A stretch of 64,000 bases of DNA from Mytilus trossulus. Lineage: Eukaryota; Mollusca; Bivalvia; Mytilida; Mytilidae. A program made the translations under genes and the position numbers. Below the pieces are notes generated by a model. The model was not told the origin of the DNA and ran no database searches. It saw only the letters and a list, made by a program, of their open reading frames with translations. The stretch covers positions 47,264,448 to 47,328,447 of the forward strand of contig NC_086383.1 in assembly GCF_036588685.1 (NCBI RefSeq), read 5' to 3'. This document shows positions 34,066 through 46,923 of the stretch, piece after piece. Positions within the stretch are counted from its first letter, which is position 1; every line of letters begins with the position of its first letter.

Positions 34066-34294
34066 TACCGGGCCAAAGTTATTATAGATAGATTTGATTG
34101 TAAGCAGCAAGAATATGCAGTAAAGTAAGATCTACAAACACATCACCATCAATAAAAACCCATTTTCGGTAGAATCCATATGTGTCCTTTGTTTAATATT
34201 GACATAGACCAAGTTGAGCGACACACAGGCTCTTTAGAGCCTCTAGTTTCTGAAGACTGTTCAAATCAAATGGGACTAAATAAATAAATATAAA

Positions 34295-34510
34295 ATTGAC
34301 AATGGAATGGGTGAATATGTCAATAAGAAATCAATCCGACAAAAGACGGATAACATTCGAAGGCCACTAATGGGTCTTCAGCGCAGCGAGGAATTTCCCC
34401 AGCCCGGAGGTGGGTCTGAGCTGACCTCTTAATAAAAATGTATACTAGTTCAGTGAAAATGGACGTCATGTAGAATAAAGAAACACACAACAATACAGTA
34501 AAATTCAGCT
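34295..34510 (+). repeat. Interspersed repeat, GAGAATGGAAATGGGGAATG family
   Basis: AAATTGACAATGGAATGGGT, AATGGGTCTTCAGCGCAGCG and TATACTAGTTCAGTGAAAAT match the 41826-42046 copy. Fragments lie at 2738, 6106, 16800 and 22920. The family is non-coding. Confidence 0.85.
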
Positions 34511-35826
34511 TAAAAGAAGACTGAGTCCAATGTCAGAATAAGTAACAAAAGAAACTAAGCAAAATGACACTGATACATAAATTAACAAGGGACTACAAGC
34601 AGTTATTGACATGCCAGCTCTAGACCTCAATTAAACTAGCTGAAATATTATGGCTTCTTCCTATGAAAATCAAGCCTCCGTTAGGGGTTTAGTGTCATAC
34701 CATACCATACCATCATACCATAATGAAACATAGGAGAACATAACCTGTATGATAGTTTCCATTGGATTGTAAGAATTCTGGTATGCTTTCTGATCACAGA
34801 TAAAAAAAGTTGCATCGACAAAAAATAGACCTTTTAAAGTAACGTTGAAACACTATAGAACTCACCAACCAACATATCATGGCTAATAAAAATAGAATAC
34901 AAACGACACAAACAAATAACACATGCATCAGATCAAGAGAGGCTTATATACCAAAGACTGAGTATGCGACTCATTTGAGTTGTGATGAATTTGACGATTC
35001 TAGATGCTTTATAGTCAATGTCCGTTTAAAGAAGACACTTTCCATTTCATTTTTGCATATGATAAAGTCTAGAACACCTTTGTCTATAGTATAAGAAAAG
35101 TGTCAAAAACATTGTCACACTGAGTAAATTTTCTAAGTATGAAATCTTCTAAGTATGAAACTTAGTAATGTAACTATGATTACGACATCTGTTGCAAAGT
35201 AAGCATGTCGGTGTTCTATAATTATAATTTAATAAACTTTTTCTATTTACTTTTGAAGTAGCTTTTTACATTGCGAAGACCTTGGGTTCATTTCGATGTA
35301 TTGCTATCGCCTAGATTTCCATTATGTAAATTAGTTTTGGTTTTGTAACCGATTTATATACACGATAAATACGCGCACATAAACGAGTGCAAACTAGCAT
35401 TCCTTATCGTTTGATCTCTTCAATGAATACTGATAAAAATATTTTTGTTTACAACATGCATTAATAATATGAAAATGTTTTGTAGTTAAAAAATCATACT
35501 AATTGATAATATCAATGCACACGTACCGTAAACTTGTGTTCAAGTATGCGGAAGAATATCTCAAAGAACGTTTTTCGACAATACCGGCAAGGACCGGTAA
35601 CTGTAATCGTTTTTATGGGAAAATATGAATGCCATCTCGTATCCTTTCTCTTAGAAAAATCGATTTTTTTCTACAGAAACGTGTCCACCATGCATTTGCT
35701 AGAATATTAAAACAGTAGAATAAAATTATATACAAATCATTTATTCATCGTCCACGCACGAACGTGTCTCAGACAAAATATATCTCTGTACATTAATCTA
35801 AGTTTCAGGTAAAGAGATATATGATT
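34511..35826. other. Intergenic sequence
   Basis: It contains a short CATAC microsatellite (34700-34722) and AT-rich DNA. An open frame at 34879-35094 has no recognisable domain. No gene is supported. Confidence 0.5.
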
Positions 35827-37376
35827 TTTTTATACGACCGCAATTTGGTATGACGTTTGCGTCGTCGTCGTCCGAAGAATCATTGGCTTTCGCACTATAA
35901 CTTTAGTTAAAGTAAATAGAAATATATGACCACAAATGGAAGGTTCTGTAATATTTTTTCTGCGCCTAGCGGGTTATTTAACAGTGTGCACCACATTTTG
36001 TTTATGTTATTTCGAATAGACAGAACAAATATTACAGTCATTTCATAAAAGTTATAATTTAATTCTAAATTCCATTTTAAACCGTAGAAAACCATGAAAA
36101 AACGTTGATGACGTCACGGTCACATGACTAAATTATGTCTATGGGCTGATAACAAAATAATAAAAAAAATCAGAAGACGCGTTACATCCAAAATTAAATT
36201 ATGAGTACATAGAAATCTATGAAATTTAAACAGAATGTTTATGACCACAAAAGGAAGGTTGGGATATATTTTGGGAGTTTTGGTTCGAACAGTTTAGGAA
36301 TTAGGGGCCCAAAGGGTCCAAAATTAAACTTTAATTTGTTTGATTTCATCAAAAATTTAATAATTGGGGTTCTTTGATATGCGGAATTTAGCTGTGAATG
36401 TAGATTCTTAATTTTTGGTCCCGATTTCAAATTGGTCTACATAAAGCTCCAAACGGTCCAAAATTAAACTGAGATTGATTTAAACAAAAATAGAATTATT
36501 AGGGTTCTTTGACATTCTGAATCTAAACATGTACTTAGATTTTTGATTATGGGCCCAGTTTTCAGGTTGGTCCAAATAGGGGTCCAAAATTAAACTTTGT
36601 TTGTTTTCATCAAAAATTGAATAATTGGGATTTTTGTATATGCCGAATCTAACTGTGTATGTAGATTTTTAATTTTTGGTCCCGTTTTCAAATTGGTCTA
36701 CATTAAGGTCCAAGGTTCAAAATTAAACTAAGTTTGATTTCAACCAAAATTGAATTCTTTGGGTTCTTTGATATACTTAATCTAAACATGTACTTATATT
36801 TTTGATAATGGGCCCAGTTTTTAAGTTGGTTCAAATCGGGGTCCAAAATTAAACTTTGTTTGATTTCAACAAAAATATAATCCTGGGGGTTCTTTGATAT
36901 GCTGAATCTAAACATGTATTAAGATTTTTGCTTCTGGGGCCAGTTTTCAAGTTGCTCCAAATCGTGGTCCAAAATTAAACTTTGTTTGATTCTTAGATAT
37001 GCTAAATCTAATTAAACATGTATTTAGATTTTTGATTAAAGGCACAGTTTTCAAGTTGGTCCAAATCGGGGTCCAAAATTGAACTTTATTTGATTTCATC
37101 AAAAATTGAATTCTTGGGGTTCTTTGATATGCTGAATCTAATCATGTATATTAGATTTTGAATATTGGACCATAATAGGTAAATATCCAATTTAAAAATT
37201 TTAAGTTTTAAGTTTAAGTTCTTAGACCACATTCAGAAACCTATGTTGTGTCAACTATTTAATCACAATCCAAATTCAGAGCTGTATCAAGCTTGAATGT
37301 TGTGTCCATACTTGCCCCAACTGTTCAGGGTTCGAATTATGTGGTCGTATAAAGCTTCGCCCTGTAGAGCATCTGG
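35827..37376 (+). mobile_element. TATACGACCGCA element, copy B
   Basis: 1,550 bp from TTTTTATACGACCGCAATTT to GAGCATCTGG. It has a short GTC run (35860-35871), about five of the GGTCCAAAATTAAACTT sub-repeats and a decayed 3' subterminal repeat (GTGGTCGTATAAAG). About 35945-36190 is foreign to other copies (GACGTCACGGTCACATGAC) and looks like a secondary insertion. Confidence 0.8.
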
Positions 37377-37707
37377 GTTTTTTCTGAGACAAGTGCTTTT
37401 GACCATTCATAAGAACCTGTGGTCATCCGATGTTCAGTCCTTCAGTACTTTGATTTTATAAGGGAGGGGTAAATTTTGCAAATGGTACTTCAACCATGAT
37501 GATTTTCGTTCTAACACAACAACACGAAGAACTTTCTATTGAAATTAACGAATTGCATATTAAATGTAAGAAAACGTAACTTGTAAGTATTTTTTCATAT
37601 ATATGAGTATAAGGAATAGCATATATTATTTATTTCGCATGATTCAAAGGATTTGAAAGGAATAGAGCAACATCTGAAACTTTAGAACACTTAAGCTAGA
37701 TAAAATA

Positions 37708-37975
37708 AGAAGATGTGGTATGATTACCAATAAAATAACTCATTATCAGATTCCAAATAACTGAAACAACTATAGATCAAAGTACGGCCTTCTACAATGA
37801 GCAAATCAATCCCACATAGTAAGCTATAAATGTCACTGAAAGTACAAATGTGAAACAATTCAAACGAAAGAACTAAACGGTATGATAAATGTACAAAAAA
37901 GAGAAAACAAAACAATATATAGAAACAAACGACAACAACTGAATAAGCTACTCATGGCTTGAGACAGGCACATAC
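37708..37975 (+). repeat. Interspersed repeat, GATGTGGTATGATTGCCAAT family
   Basis: Contains GAAGATGTGGTATGATTACC and ends in ACAAACGACAACAACTGAAT and GAGACAGGCACATAC. This diverged plus copy sits about 430 bp from an inverse, better preserved copy at 38400-38745. Confidence 0.8.
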
Positions 37976-38399
37976 AGCACATATAGATGTTTATAAATAT
38001 TATACTATTTTATTCAACTTGTCGTTAGTTAGTTGGCCTATTAACTCTTTCTATTCTAGCGTCACTAGTGCGTCTTTAATTATAGAAGAAACGTGCATCT
38101 GGTATAAGCATGGCCTGGTACTAGTATCTTTGATGATTGTTTTCCATATGCTTATATTGCATAGTTTTTGCTACTTTGAGTGTCATAAGAAGTCCCCCTG
38201 GAAAGGTAATGCATCCATTATACGCATGTGGATATTAGTACACGGCACCTATTCAAAATCTAAGTCGTTGCAATAGTTCATAGAGTCCCGATGTGTGTCA
38301 AGTAGGTTTTGGAAGTAATTTTTTTGTTTTCCAAACGTTCGTAACCTTTTTCAACTTATTTTTATAGTTCGTTTCTTATCCCACTGTTATACCACTGTC

Positions 38400-38745
38400 C
38401 CAGGTTAGGGGGGGGGTTTGGGATCCCGCTAACATGTTTAACCCCGCCACATTATTATGTATATGCCTGTCCAAAGTCAGGAACCTGTAATTCAGTGGTT
38501 GTCGTTTGTTCATGTGTTACACATTTGTTTTTCGTTCATATTTTTTACATAAATAATGCCGTTAGTTTTCTCGTTTGAATTGTTTTACATTGTCTTATCG
38601 GGGCCTTTTATAGCTGACTATATGCGGTATGGGCTTTGCTCATTGTTGAAGGCCGTACGGTGACCTATAATTGTTTATGTTTGTGTCATTTTGGTCTTTT
38701 GTGGATAGTTGTCTCATTGGCAATCATACCACATCTTCTTTTTTA
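38400..38745 (-). repeat. Interspersed repeat, GATGTGGTATGATTGCCAAT family (long form)
   Basis: Opens on the plus strand with GGGGGGGGGTTTGGGATCCC, GCTAACATGTTTAACCCCGC and closes with ATACCACATCTTCTTTTTTA. It shows that the 15480-15620 segment and the 8605-type repeats are parts of one element of about 350 bp. Confidence 0.85.
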
Positions 38746-39499
38746 TAACACTGCTCAGGCATTTGTGGTAGAAATGCCAACATCTGGGGAGAAGTCTATT
38801 GACGCTCTTGAATAGTTCACTCGTAGTAAATGGTATACACTGATTAATGTATACAATAATTACAAACCTGATCTTGAACTGTATATTTTTTTTAATTAAC
38901 CTGTGACGTCACTTTTGTGGCGTTGATCAAATCGTGTAAAATACAGTTCGTAGTTCTGTTAAGCTGTCCTATATTGATTTACGTGTTCGTCTTTATTCTG
39001 TTGTTAGCATGTCGAAATGAACTATTGTAATGTTTATTTGTGTTTTTCTCGGTCCTGAACGATCTTGCATTTATTTGCACTGTATTCCTGTCATGTAATG
39101 CTGTCATTTTGGTGTCATATTGAACGTGCCATAAAAGTGCGAGGTTTGTTTAGCCACAAAAACATAAAAGTACGAGGATTGGCTAGGCACAAAGGCAGGT
39201 TCAACCGTCCATTTTTTTCTTAAATGTCCTGTGCCAAGTCAGGGAAATAGCAGTTGTTATCTTATTGTTCGTTTCTATGTGTGTTGCATTGTCGTTTATT
39301 TTTTGTTTACTTCAGTGTTTCCTCATATAGTTGATTTCCCCCCTCAGTTTAAGTTTGTAACCCGAATTTGTTTTTCTCAATCGATTTATGACTTTCGAAC
39401 AGCGGTATACTATACTGTTGCCTTTCTTTATATATTTTAGTAAATTAGCCGTTTCAACATGCATGGTTAATGTAGCCAGGATGCTGCGTCTGCATTTAC

Positions 39500-39570
39500 A
39501 TTATCAGACCGGTTATAAAAGAGGGACGAAAGATACCAAAGGGACAGTCAAACTCATAAATCTAAAACAA
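39500..39570 (+). repeat. Fragment of the GGGACGAAAGATACCAAAGG repeat
   Basis: GAGGGACGAAAGATACCAAAG followed by GGACAGTCAAACTCATAAAT is the inverse of the 3' part of the repeats at 41445-41690 and 42080-42225. Confidence 0.8.
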
Positions 39571-39949
39571 ACTGACAACGCCATGTATGCCTTTATTTCA
39601 AAGTTCAACATGACTGACCATCTAAATAATAATCTTTTATATTGTTTTCTTAAGTTCTTTTATTAGTAATGCAATGTGTAGCCATTATTATCTGTACAGA
39701 ACACAACTGTTTTATAGCCCACAAATGACCTCATATATGTATAACGATTGGTAATAATACCTTGTATCTTTAAAGTATATATGGTATAGTGTTGCGTCTC
39801 CGAAAATCTTCAACCCAGTTCCCGAAGACAAAAACCCCTTCATGCTAATAACTTTGAACGCCTCCTAGGGAGTTATATTTCTAAGGAGAAGTAACTGTAT
39901 TTGTTTATCTAATAACTTTACTAACAACCCATTATAAATGCACATAACG

Positions 39950-40730
39950 TCAATCGATGTCGACAAGGCCTTCGGTGATATTTTTTGGAAGTAGTGTTAT
40001 TATTTGAAATTAATACATTAACTATTTATCTTCTAAAGAACTTTCTCGCTCCTTTTACTATTATATTGAAACAGTATTCTGAATATTTCATCCCATGCAG
40101 CAACAACAAAACTATGGAACACTCTTAAAAAACATAGGAAAATGTGAATCGCTATCATTATTCAAAAAACAAATATGTACCCAAAATAGTAAGGCCCCAA
40201 CGTATTATTGTATAGGATATCGTTTTGGTCAAATTCTTCATGCTTACTCAGAAATGGACTCAAGTTTATTGAATTATCAACTATTCCTTCGCAATTAGGT
40301 AGACTCTCCAAATTGTCGTTGTGGTGATGTAGAAACAAATTCTCACTTCCTGTTATCTTGTCCCATATTCACTGATTTAAGACACGAATTGGTGCAGAAG
40401 TATATTATTAGAAGTAAACGTTTTAACACCTGATGTTAATGCTTCATTATTCAATAGGAACCCATTTCTTCATATCTATATTTTTATTACAGAGCATGCC
40501 AGTATTTATATTTATGTATTGTTCAATAAGTGTATTTATATCTTTGTAAAAGGAGACAGATTTGTAAAAGCAAATTGCTTGTTTCTGAATCTTTAATATA
40601 TATTTCATTTGTATAATATCGTATAATATTGATTTATCTGTATACATATTGTTAAACTAATATTTGAGTATTTCATGTATTGCCTTTTAGTTATTTGATT
40701 TTAAATAAGACTGACAGAACAGAAATATAA
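39950..40730 (+). pseudogene. Degraded non-LTR retrotransposon, ORF2 C-terminus
   Basis: Near 39957-39980 a reading resembles an RT D-x-x-K-A-F motif (VDKAF). The frame at 40080-40298 gives ...LFKKQICTQNSKAPTYY and a tail. After a stop, the same frame resumes with SPNCRCGDVETNSHFLLSCP (about 40305-40365), a Cys/His motif typical of LINE ORF2 C-termini. Several stops make it dead. The clade is not assigned. Confidence 0.7.
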
Positions 40731-41444
40731 TTGTTTTGCCGTCTACAAAAAAACATCAGAAATATATTTGTATTGTCTGATGAAAGAAATTACACGTTAC
40801 AGTTCCCTGGACAGTTCATAATATCACATAGACACGTATATACCTTCAAATTGCCGTTCTGGTTTTTTTTTCTCAAAATCACGACTGGTCATACAGACAA
40901 AAAATCTGAAATCGCTTCTAGAATACAGTCAGTTCTAGTCTGATCGTACAGTAATTTATTTCGAGATCCTCAAGGAAAACATATTTTTTATGGAAAATAC
41001 GAACATTCTACTTAAATACGAAAAGAATATTGAAACAGTATATACTAAACTGTAAACTGATGCAAATATTTGCAATAAAAGATTATTTGTTTTGTACTAC
41101 GAGAACAAAATTGTCCATCGATTTAACTTTTTTCTATCAAGTTTTTTTTAACTTTTTTCTATCAAGTTGGTGTGATGCACACGCACATCTTATATTCTAA
41201 TGCATGTTTTTGTTACAGTTACTCATATGTATGATGCTATACATACCTTGAAGATGTTCAAAGCACTTTATAGATATTGGAGTCAACAAATGATGAGAAC
41301 AATTACCATAAGGCAAAACCGTCCTGTTAGCCAGTTGGAAATCATTGCTTCGAAAAACGCGAATTCCATATAGCGTACAGAATAGTATCTACACTGTGTT
41401 ATATGAATGTGACCTGCTGAATTATACTATTTACCGGATTTGTT

Positions 41445-41690
41445 ATAACATGAGCAACACGACGGGTGCCACATGTGGAGCAGTATCTGCTTACCATTTC
41501 GGAGCACCTGATATCACCTCCAGTTGTTGGTTGGGTTCGTGTAGCTTAATCTTTAGTTTTCTATGTTGTGTCCTGTGCAATATTGTTTTTCTGTTGATTT
41601 TTAGCCAATGTGTTGTCAGTTTATTTTCGATTTATGAATTTTGACTGTCCCTCTGGTATCTTTCGCCCATCTTTTTACAGAGGAGATCGA
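41445..41690 (+). repeat. Interspersed repeat (ACGACGGGTGCCACATGTGG)
   Basis: It reads AGCAACACGACGGGTGCCAC, TTTCTATGTTGTGTCCTGTG and TGACTGTCCCTCTGGTATCT. The second half recurs at 42080-42225. The open frame over it is not a gene. Confidence 0.8.
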
Positions 41691-41825
41691 TTTCAACTTA
41701 CTCATCTGTCCTTGATTCGGTTTCGGAATCGGTTTCAGTTTCAATGTCAGTTTAGGTTTTTGGCTAATGTTGGAGATGTCCTAGAGCGGGTAAAATAGGA
41801 TTCGATTGCACCCACCAAATATATA

Positions 41826-42046
41826 AAATTGAGAAAGAAAATGTGGAATGTGTCAAAGCGACAACAACCCGACCATAGAGCAGACAACAGCCGAAGACCA
41901 CCAATGGGTCTTCAATGTAGCGAGAAACTCTCGCACCCGTAGACATCCTTCAGCTGGCCCCTTAAAAATATGTATACTAGTTAAGTACAGTGACAAAGGA
42001 CGTCATACTAAACACCGAATTATACACAAGAAACTAAAATATGTTT
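41826..42046 (+). repeat. Interspersed repeat, GAGAATGGAAATGGGGAATG family
   Basis: AAAATTGAGAAAGAAAATGT, GACCATAGAGCAGACAACAG, CCAATGGGTCTTCAATGTAG, CGTAGACATCCTTCAGCTGG and TATACTAGTTAAGT are in the same order as in 34295-34510. It is immediately followed by a partial copy of the 41445-type repeat. Confidence 0.85.
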
Positions 42047-42524
42047 GAGATTTTTTTTTTTATATTTTCCCCTCATAGATAAATTATATTGTATTGTTTT
42101 CTATGTTGTGTCATGTGTACTATTGTTTTTCTGTTTGTCTTTTTCATTTTTAGCCATGGCGTTGTCAGTTTGTTTTAGATTTACGAGTTTGACTGTCCCT
42201 TTGGTATCTTTCGTCCCTCTTTTGATCCGTCGAATTAATTACTGGAAGCAAACAATTAAAAAAAAAGATTGGACAAGTTATAGAATTTTCTTGAAAAAAA
42301 AGTACATGTATATGGATTAAGTTTTATCATAAAAACTAGCCATTAAATAGTCATAAAAAATATGCATATTTGTTTTCAATATGAAGTTTCATATGACTTT
42401 AAAGACGTTCAATCGTAAAAAAATATGAAACGTGTACTTGTAGAAAAAATTTCTGAAGAACCTCGGTTGCCTTATAGCTTCCTTTGAGACCATTTTTCAT
42501 AATCTTGAATTTTGTAGTAAGATT

Positions 42525-44285
42525 TTTGTAGCTTTTCTTGATAGTAGGAAGGCATTCGACACAGTCTGGAGACTTGGTCTTATGTACAAATTGTTTCAAC
42601 TAGGTGTTAACAATAAATTATGGGTAATAGTCAATGACTTTCATACAAACACAAAAAGTGCTATAGTTGTTAACCAGCACCAGTCAATTTTTTTCCCAGT
42701 GTTAGAAGGTATTTGTCACTGTACGACAAGGCAGTGTGCTGTCTGGTTTACTGTATTTAATTTTTATTAATGATTTAATATGTGAAACTGAGAAAACACA
42801 GGTATATACAGTATAAATTGTGGTGCACCTGCTCTTGCTGATGACATATCATGTATTGCTACGTCCCCACTGTCTCTCCAACGCATGCTTGATGTGTGTT
42901 TCGAGTACTCTAGAAACTGGCGGTTCTGTTTTAACGCAAGCAAATCAAGTATTATGCAATTCTCCATAAATACAAGAGAAAACAATGTTAACTTGCACTG
43001 GTGTATTGGAAATAACAATATTCCATTATCTGACAACTATACACAATTAGGTTTTGAACTTCTCGATTCAAAACTAAGAACAGAACTATAAATGCTTGTA
43101 GAAAAGGTAAAAACGCATACTTCGCATTGAAAGGAGTAATATCAAGAGCAACTAATCCGTTTGTATTAAATTGTACAAAACTGTTGTTTTACCAAGCATT
43201 CTTTATTGCTGCGAAACATGGAGTAACCTCAAATCTTGTGATATAACGACGCTTAATTGTTTTCTGCACTTCATTGTCAAATACGTTTTAGCTTTAAAAA
43301 CTTCTATCAGATGATCAGATATGTGCGAGAGCATTATTAGAATTCATCCGATTATGAGTTTTATTCACAAAAGAAAACTATTTTTTTTTCAAAAACTGTG
43401 TAAGTTAGATAACAATTATCTTTCAAAAAGAATATTTTTGGTTCGACTATTTTCATTCCTTATAGACCCTCACCGCCGTCACTATAGATACATTCCTGAT
43501 ATTATTGACATTTTAAGAACATATGGACTTATTCAGTATCTTACTGAATATATCGATACTGGTAGTTTCCTATCAAAAAGTCAATGGAAATCGATTGTTC
43601 ACAAAACAGTTAACGAACAACAGTCAGTCAACTGGTTCAACCGTTTTGCGTTAGATGACAATTTTATGCGTTTTAGAAATATTCATAAAACAGTTTCTAT
43701 GACAAATTTCTAGAAAAAAAGCACAATCGTTTGCAGAAATACGAAATTCATATTTTATTACAAAACTGTTAGCTGATATACCAAATTCATCAAGAGATAA
43801 GTGCGTCGAATGCGAAAATGACTTTAGTGATGTCTATGTACATGCATGCTGTTCCTGCATTTGCACTTTAGAGCTGCGCGAATTGTGGTGGGATATTATT
43901 ATCGAGAACTCTTCGCTACAACTTAATTTTGAACTTAGTGAATATGACGATGAGAATGAGAATATATATCAAATTTTGCTTGGAAGAATTCCATTAAATT
44001 TAAGTGTTGAACATTCTGAGTTTGGGAGAATATGTCACGCCAATGTGGTTCAATGCTTAGCATTATATGGACGTTGTGTCAGGTTAGGCAATACATGATA
44101 TGTCATCAATCGAGATTATATAAGGCCTTAATGCTGAGAGACTAAAGTGTATATATTTGTTTGTATATGTGAAAAACTGTTCTGTACCTATTTCGTTTAT
44201 TTTTCTGTTTTCTGATATTTAGTTAATTGTATGTATTCATTGTATCTCAAATATAAGGAAATAAAGACATGAATGAATGAATGAG
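42525..44285 (+). pseudogene. Degraded non-LTR retrotransposon (RT and C-terminal region)
   Basis: The RT domain is readable across frameshifts: LDSRKAFDTVWRLGLMYKL at 42545-42600, then VRQGSVLSGLLYLIFINDLI from about 42720, then APALADDISCIA at about 42830, where ADD is the catalytic pair. Downstream frames (43321-43713, 43883-44098) give the ORF2 tail with a Cys/His cluster (CVECENDFSDVYVHACCSC near 43805-43860). The 3' end carries a GAATGAATGAATGA tail (44270-44285). Multiple frameshifts mean it is inactive. Confidence 0.8.
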
Positions 44286-44802
44286 TATCTTTATATGATC
44301 ACTAAACATTTAATTTTAAATGTGAATTTTAGCCCACTGTTGAGCAACAACAATAATATTTAAAGCAGCTTTAAAAACTTTTAATAGTTCTTAACACATG
44401 TTTTAAGACAACTGTTATTTATATATACATTTAAAATTATTGAGCATCCATTTGTTCGAATGAAATCATATCTAAACATATATAGTTGAAATTATTTCTT
44501 TCACCTCACCTCACCTATCCTCTTCATGCCGGTCGGCATTTAAGGCCCTGATACATTGTTTCCATCTCACATGGTCTTTCGCTACTGTTCTTGCTGAAGC
44601 CCAGCTGTTCCATCCAAGTGATGTTCGTTTTGTCTCTACAATCCGTAATTAGGTGGTTTTGGGACGTCCAACTTTTCTTTTTCCCTCTGGTTTCCATGTT
44701 AGTGCAACTGACACATACTGTTGGTTTCCATCCTAAGTACATGTCCAATCCATCTCCAACGCCGTTCTATAACATCATCACTTAGTTTCTTTGTTCCAGC
44801 TC

Positions 44803-45740
44803 TTATGTGGAGGTTTTCATTTGAAATTGTATTTGCCATCTTATTTTCAATATCTCTCTCAGACATCTATTTTGAAAGGTGTTTAATTTCTTTTTGTCTT
44901 GTTCAGTTATTTCCCAGGTTTCACATCCATACAGTAGGACTGATATGACTAAGCTGTTAAATAATCTGACCTTTGTTTTAAAAGACAGTACCGATGATCT
45001 CCATATTTTCCTTAACCTGCTGAAATGGCCATTAGCTTTCTTGAACCTGTTGTCCATATCATTGTCACAGCCACCTTTTGTTGTAACTATTCCTCCTATG
45101 TAAGTGAAAGTATCGACATCCTCTAGGTCTTTCTCATTTAACTTCACTGGGTTGTTATTTGTGGTGTTCATCCGCATTACGTTTGTTTTGGATGCGTTTA
45201 TCTTTAGTCCTATTTTGCTGGCATTTTCTTGAAGTTTACTTGTTTTTAACTGTATACATGTATGTTGAAATTTGGAAGATAGTAATGCTAGGTCATCCGC
45301 AAAATCAAGGTCTTCTAGTTTGGTGGTAAATTTCCATCTAATTCCTGTTTCTTGATCTTTTATTGTTTTCTTCATGACATAGTCAATGGCTAACAGAAAT
45401 AAGAAGCCAGACATCATGCATCCTTGTTTTACTCCTGTTTTTGCTTTGAACCATTCTGATTGTATTCCTTCATCTATGACTTCACACTCAAATGAATCGT
45501 AAAAGAGTTTTATTACTGTGATGAGTTTGTCTGGGATGTGGTAAGCTTTTAATCTGGACCATAAGCTTTCCCTGTGTATGGAATCAAACGCTTTTTCAAA
45601 ATCTACAAAATTGATGTATAAGGGAGCATTACATTTAGAACATTGTTCTATGATGTTTCTTAAAGCAAATAGTTGTTCAGTAGTGATTTTCTCCCTTCTG
45701 AAGCCAACTTGCTCTTGTCTTAGCTCTTCATCTATTCCTT
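44803..45740 (-). pseudogene. RTE reverse transcriptase, catalytic part and thumb
   Basis: Open from about 45740: EQVGFRREKITTEQLFALRN, FVDFEKAFDSIHRESLW (first catalytic Asp), then TGVKQGCMMSGFLFLLAID and LEDLDFADDLALLSS (catalytic F-A-D-D). The thumb region follows with TYIGGIVTTKGGCDNDM and VLLYGCETWEI. The frame ends at 44803. Confidence 0.9.
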
Positions 45741-46232
45741 CTTGTAATTTTGGATGATGATCTTAGTGAATACCTTACTTGGCACATAAAGTAGTGTTAA
45801 GCCTCTGTAGTTGTCACAACATGTCCGGTCTCCTTTTTTTACAATTTTAACAATAAGGCCTTTACTCCACTCCTTTGGTATTCCGTTTCCAACCCATATC
45901 ATATTGTAGAGCTTTAGCAAATACTTAGTGGTTGTTATTGTATCTGACTTTAGAATCTCACCTGTTATGCCATCTATGCCTCCTGACTTCCCATTTTTTA
46001 ATCTTTTCAAAGCTTTTGTAATTTGCTCTTTTCTGATTGGACCAGAATCTATCTCTTTTTCCTCAATTCCATAGTTTAAATTGATGTTAAGTGCTATTTC
46101 TGGTTCAGGTCTATTCAAGACTTCTTGAAAGTGTTCTTTCCATCTTTTAAGTTTTTCCTCATGGTTTGATAATACATTTGATGACTTGAGGAGGTTTCTG
46201 TTTTTCATTGCAAATTGTTCTAGTAACCTCAT
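45741..46232 (-). pseudogene. RTE linker and reverse transcriptase, N-terminal part
   Basis: Encodes ...KRWKEHFQEVLNRPEP, ITKALKRLKNGKSGGIDGIT and the RT fingers region WSKGLIVKIVKKGDRTCCDN then YRGLTLL. A frameshift near 45740 (poly-A context) interrupts the ORF, which continues in another frame. Confidence 0.85.
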
Positions 46233-46663
46233 ATACTGTTTTCATCATACCATTGCTTGCTGTTTTTTCTGCTTCTTCAATTAAGTTGTCTGTCTATTGC
46301 CTTTTGACATTTCTCATACTTTTCTTTACCTCCTTGTCTTTGTCACTATACTTGGCATTTAAACTGTTATTAACTCGTTCTGGTCTACTGTTGTTAGTTT
46401 TTTCCTTTAGTTGTCTTCTCTCATCTACAAGTTTCCATGACTCATAGGAGATCCTGGGCTTATGCCCACGCTCTTTAAAACCTTAAATTTTAGTTACTGT
46501 TTCTTTATAGCATTTTGTTACTCCTTCCAAGAATGTGTATATGTCCTCTAGTTCATCTAAGAGTTGGAACCTGTTCTTAAGCTCGATTGGAAATGCTTTT
46601 CTTACTTCCGGCCGTTGCAGTTTGGTTGTATCAAATCTCTTCCTTGTAGTATCCGTTACTATT

Positions 46664-46855
46664 TTATGTTTTTTTAAGTTTGATTCTTAATTTGCATTTG
46701 AGGAGTTCGTGATCGCTGCCAATGTCTGCTCCTCTCAGTGCCCTTGTGTCCAGTATTGATGTTCTGTGTTGTCTAGTAACCAGGATATGATCTATTTGAA
46801 TTTCTGTTTTCTTGTTTGGTGATATCCATGTTACTTTGTGTTTGTCTTTATACAT
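46664..46855 (-). pseudogene. RTE endonuclease domain (C-terminal part)
   Basis: Encodes TWISPNKKTEIQIDHILVTR and RGADIGSDHELLKCKLRI. The D-H and S-D-H motifs complete the endonuclease active site. It is separated from the preceding part by a frame disruption. Confidence 0.8.
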
Positions 46856-46923
46856 GTAGAAAGATTGTGTCAGTAATAACTAGGTTGTTCCTTTGACAAA
46901 TAGCAATGAGGTTTTCTCCATTT

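Larger units (their letters stand above)
29525..34255 (-). repeat. Copy of the 9.8-11.0 kb element, split by TATACGACCGCA elements
   Basis: 29525-29663 and about 33633-33790 plus 34070-34255 are consecutive parts of one reverse-oriented copy. The uninterrupted order AAGGAAATTTT...TTATTATCTTGAATATTATT is seen, inverted, near 10590-10650. The second part ends CACAGGCTCTTTAGAGCCTC, the family's hairpin start. The interruption is the 29664-33632 block. Confidence 0.75.

Noticed and set aside
34879-35094. 71-residue open frame
   Set aside because: No recognisable domain, signal or splice context; expected by chance in this length of DNA.
41345-41644. Hydrophobic 99-residue open frame
   Set aside because: Most of it coincides with the ACGACGGGTGCCACATGTGG repeat family; there is no initiation context or splice evidence.
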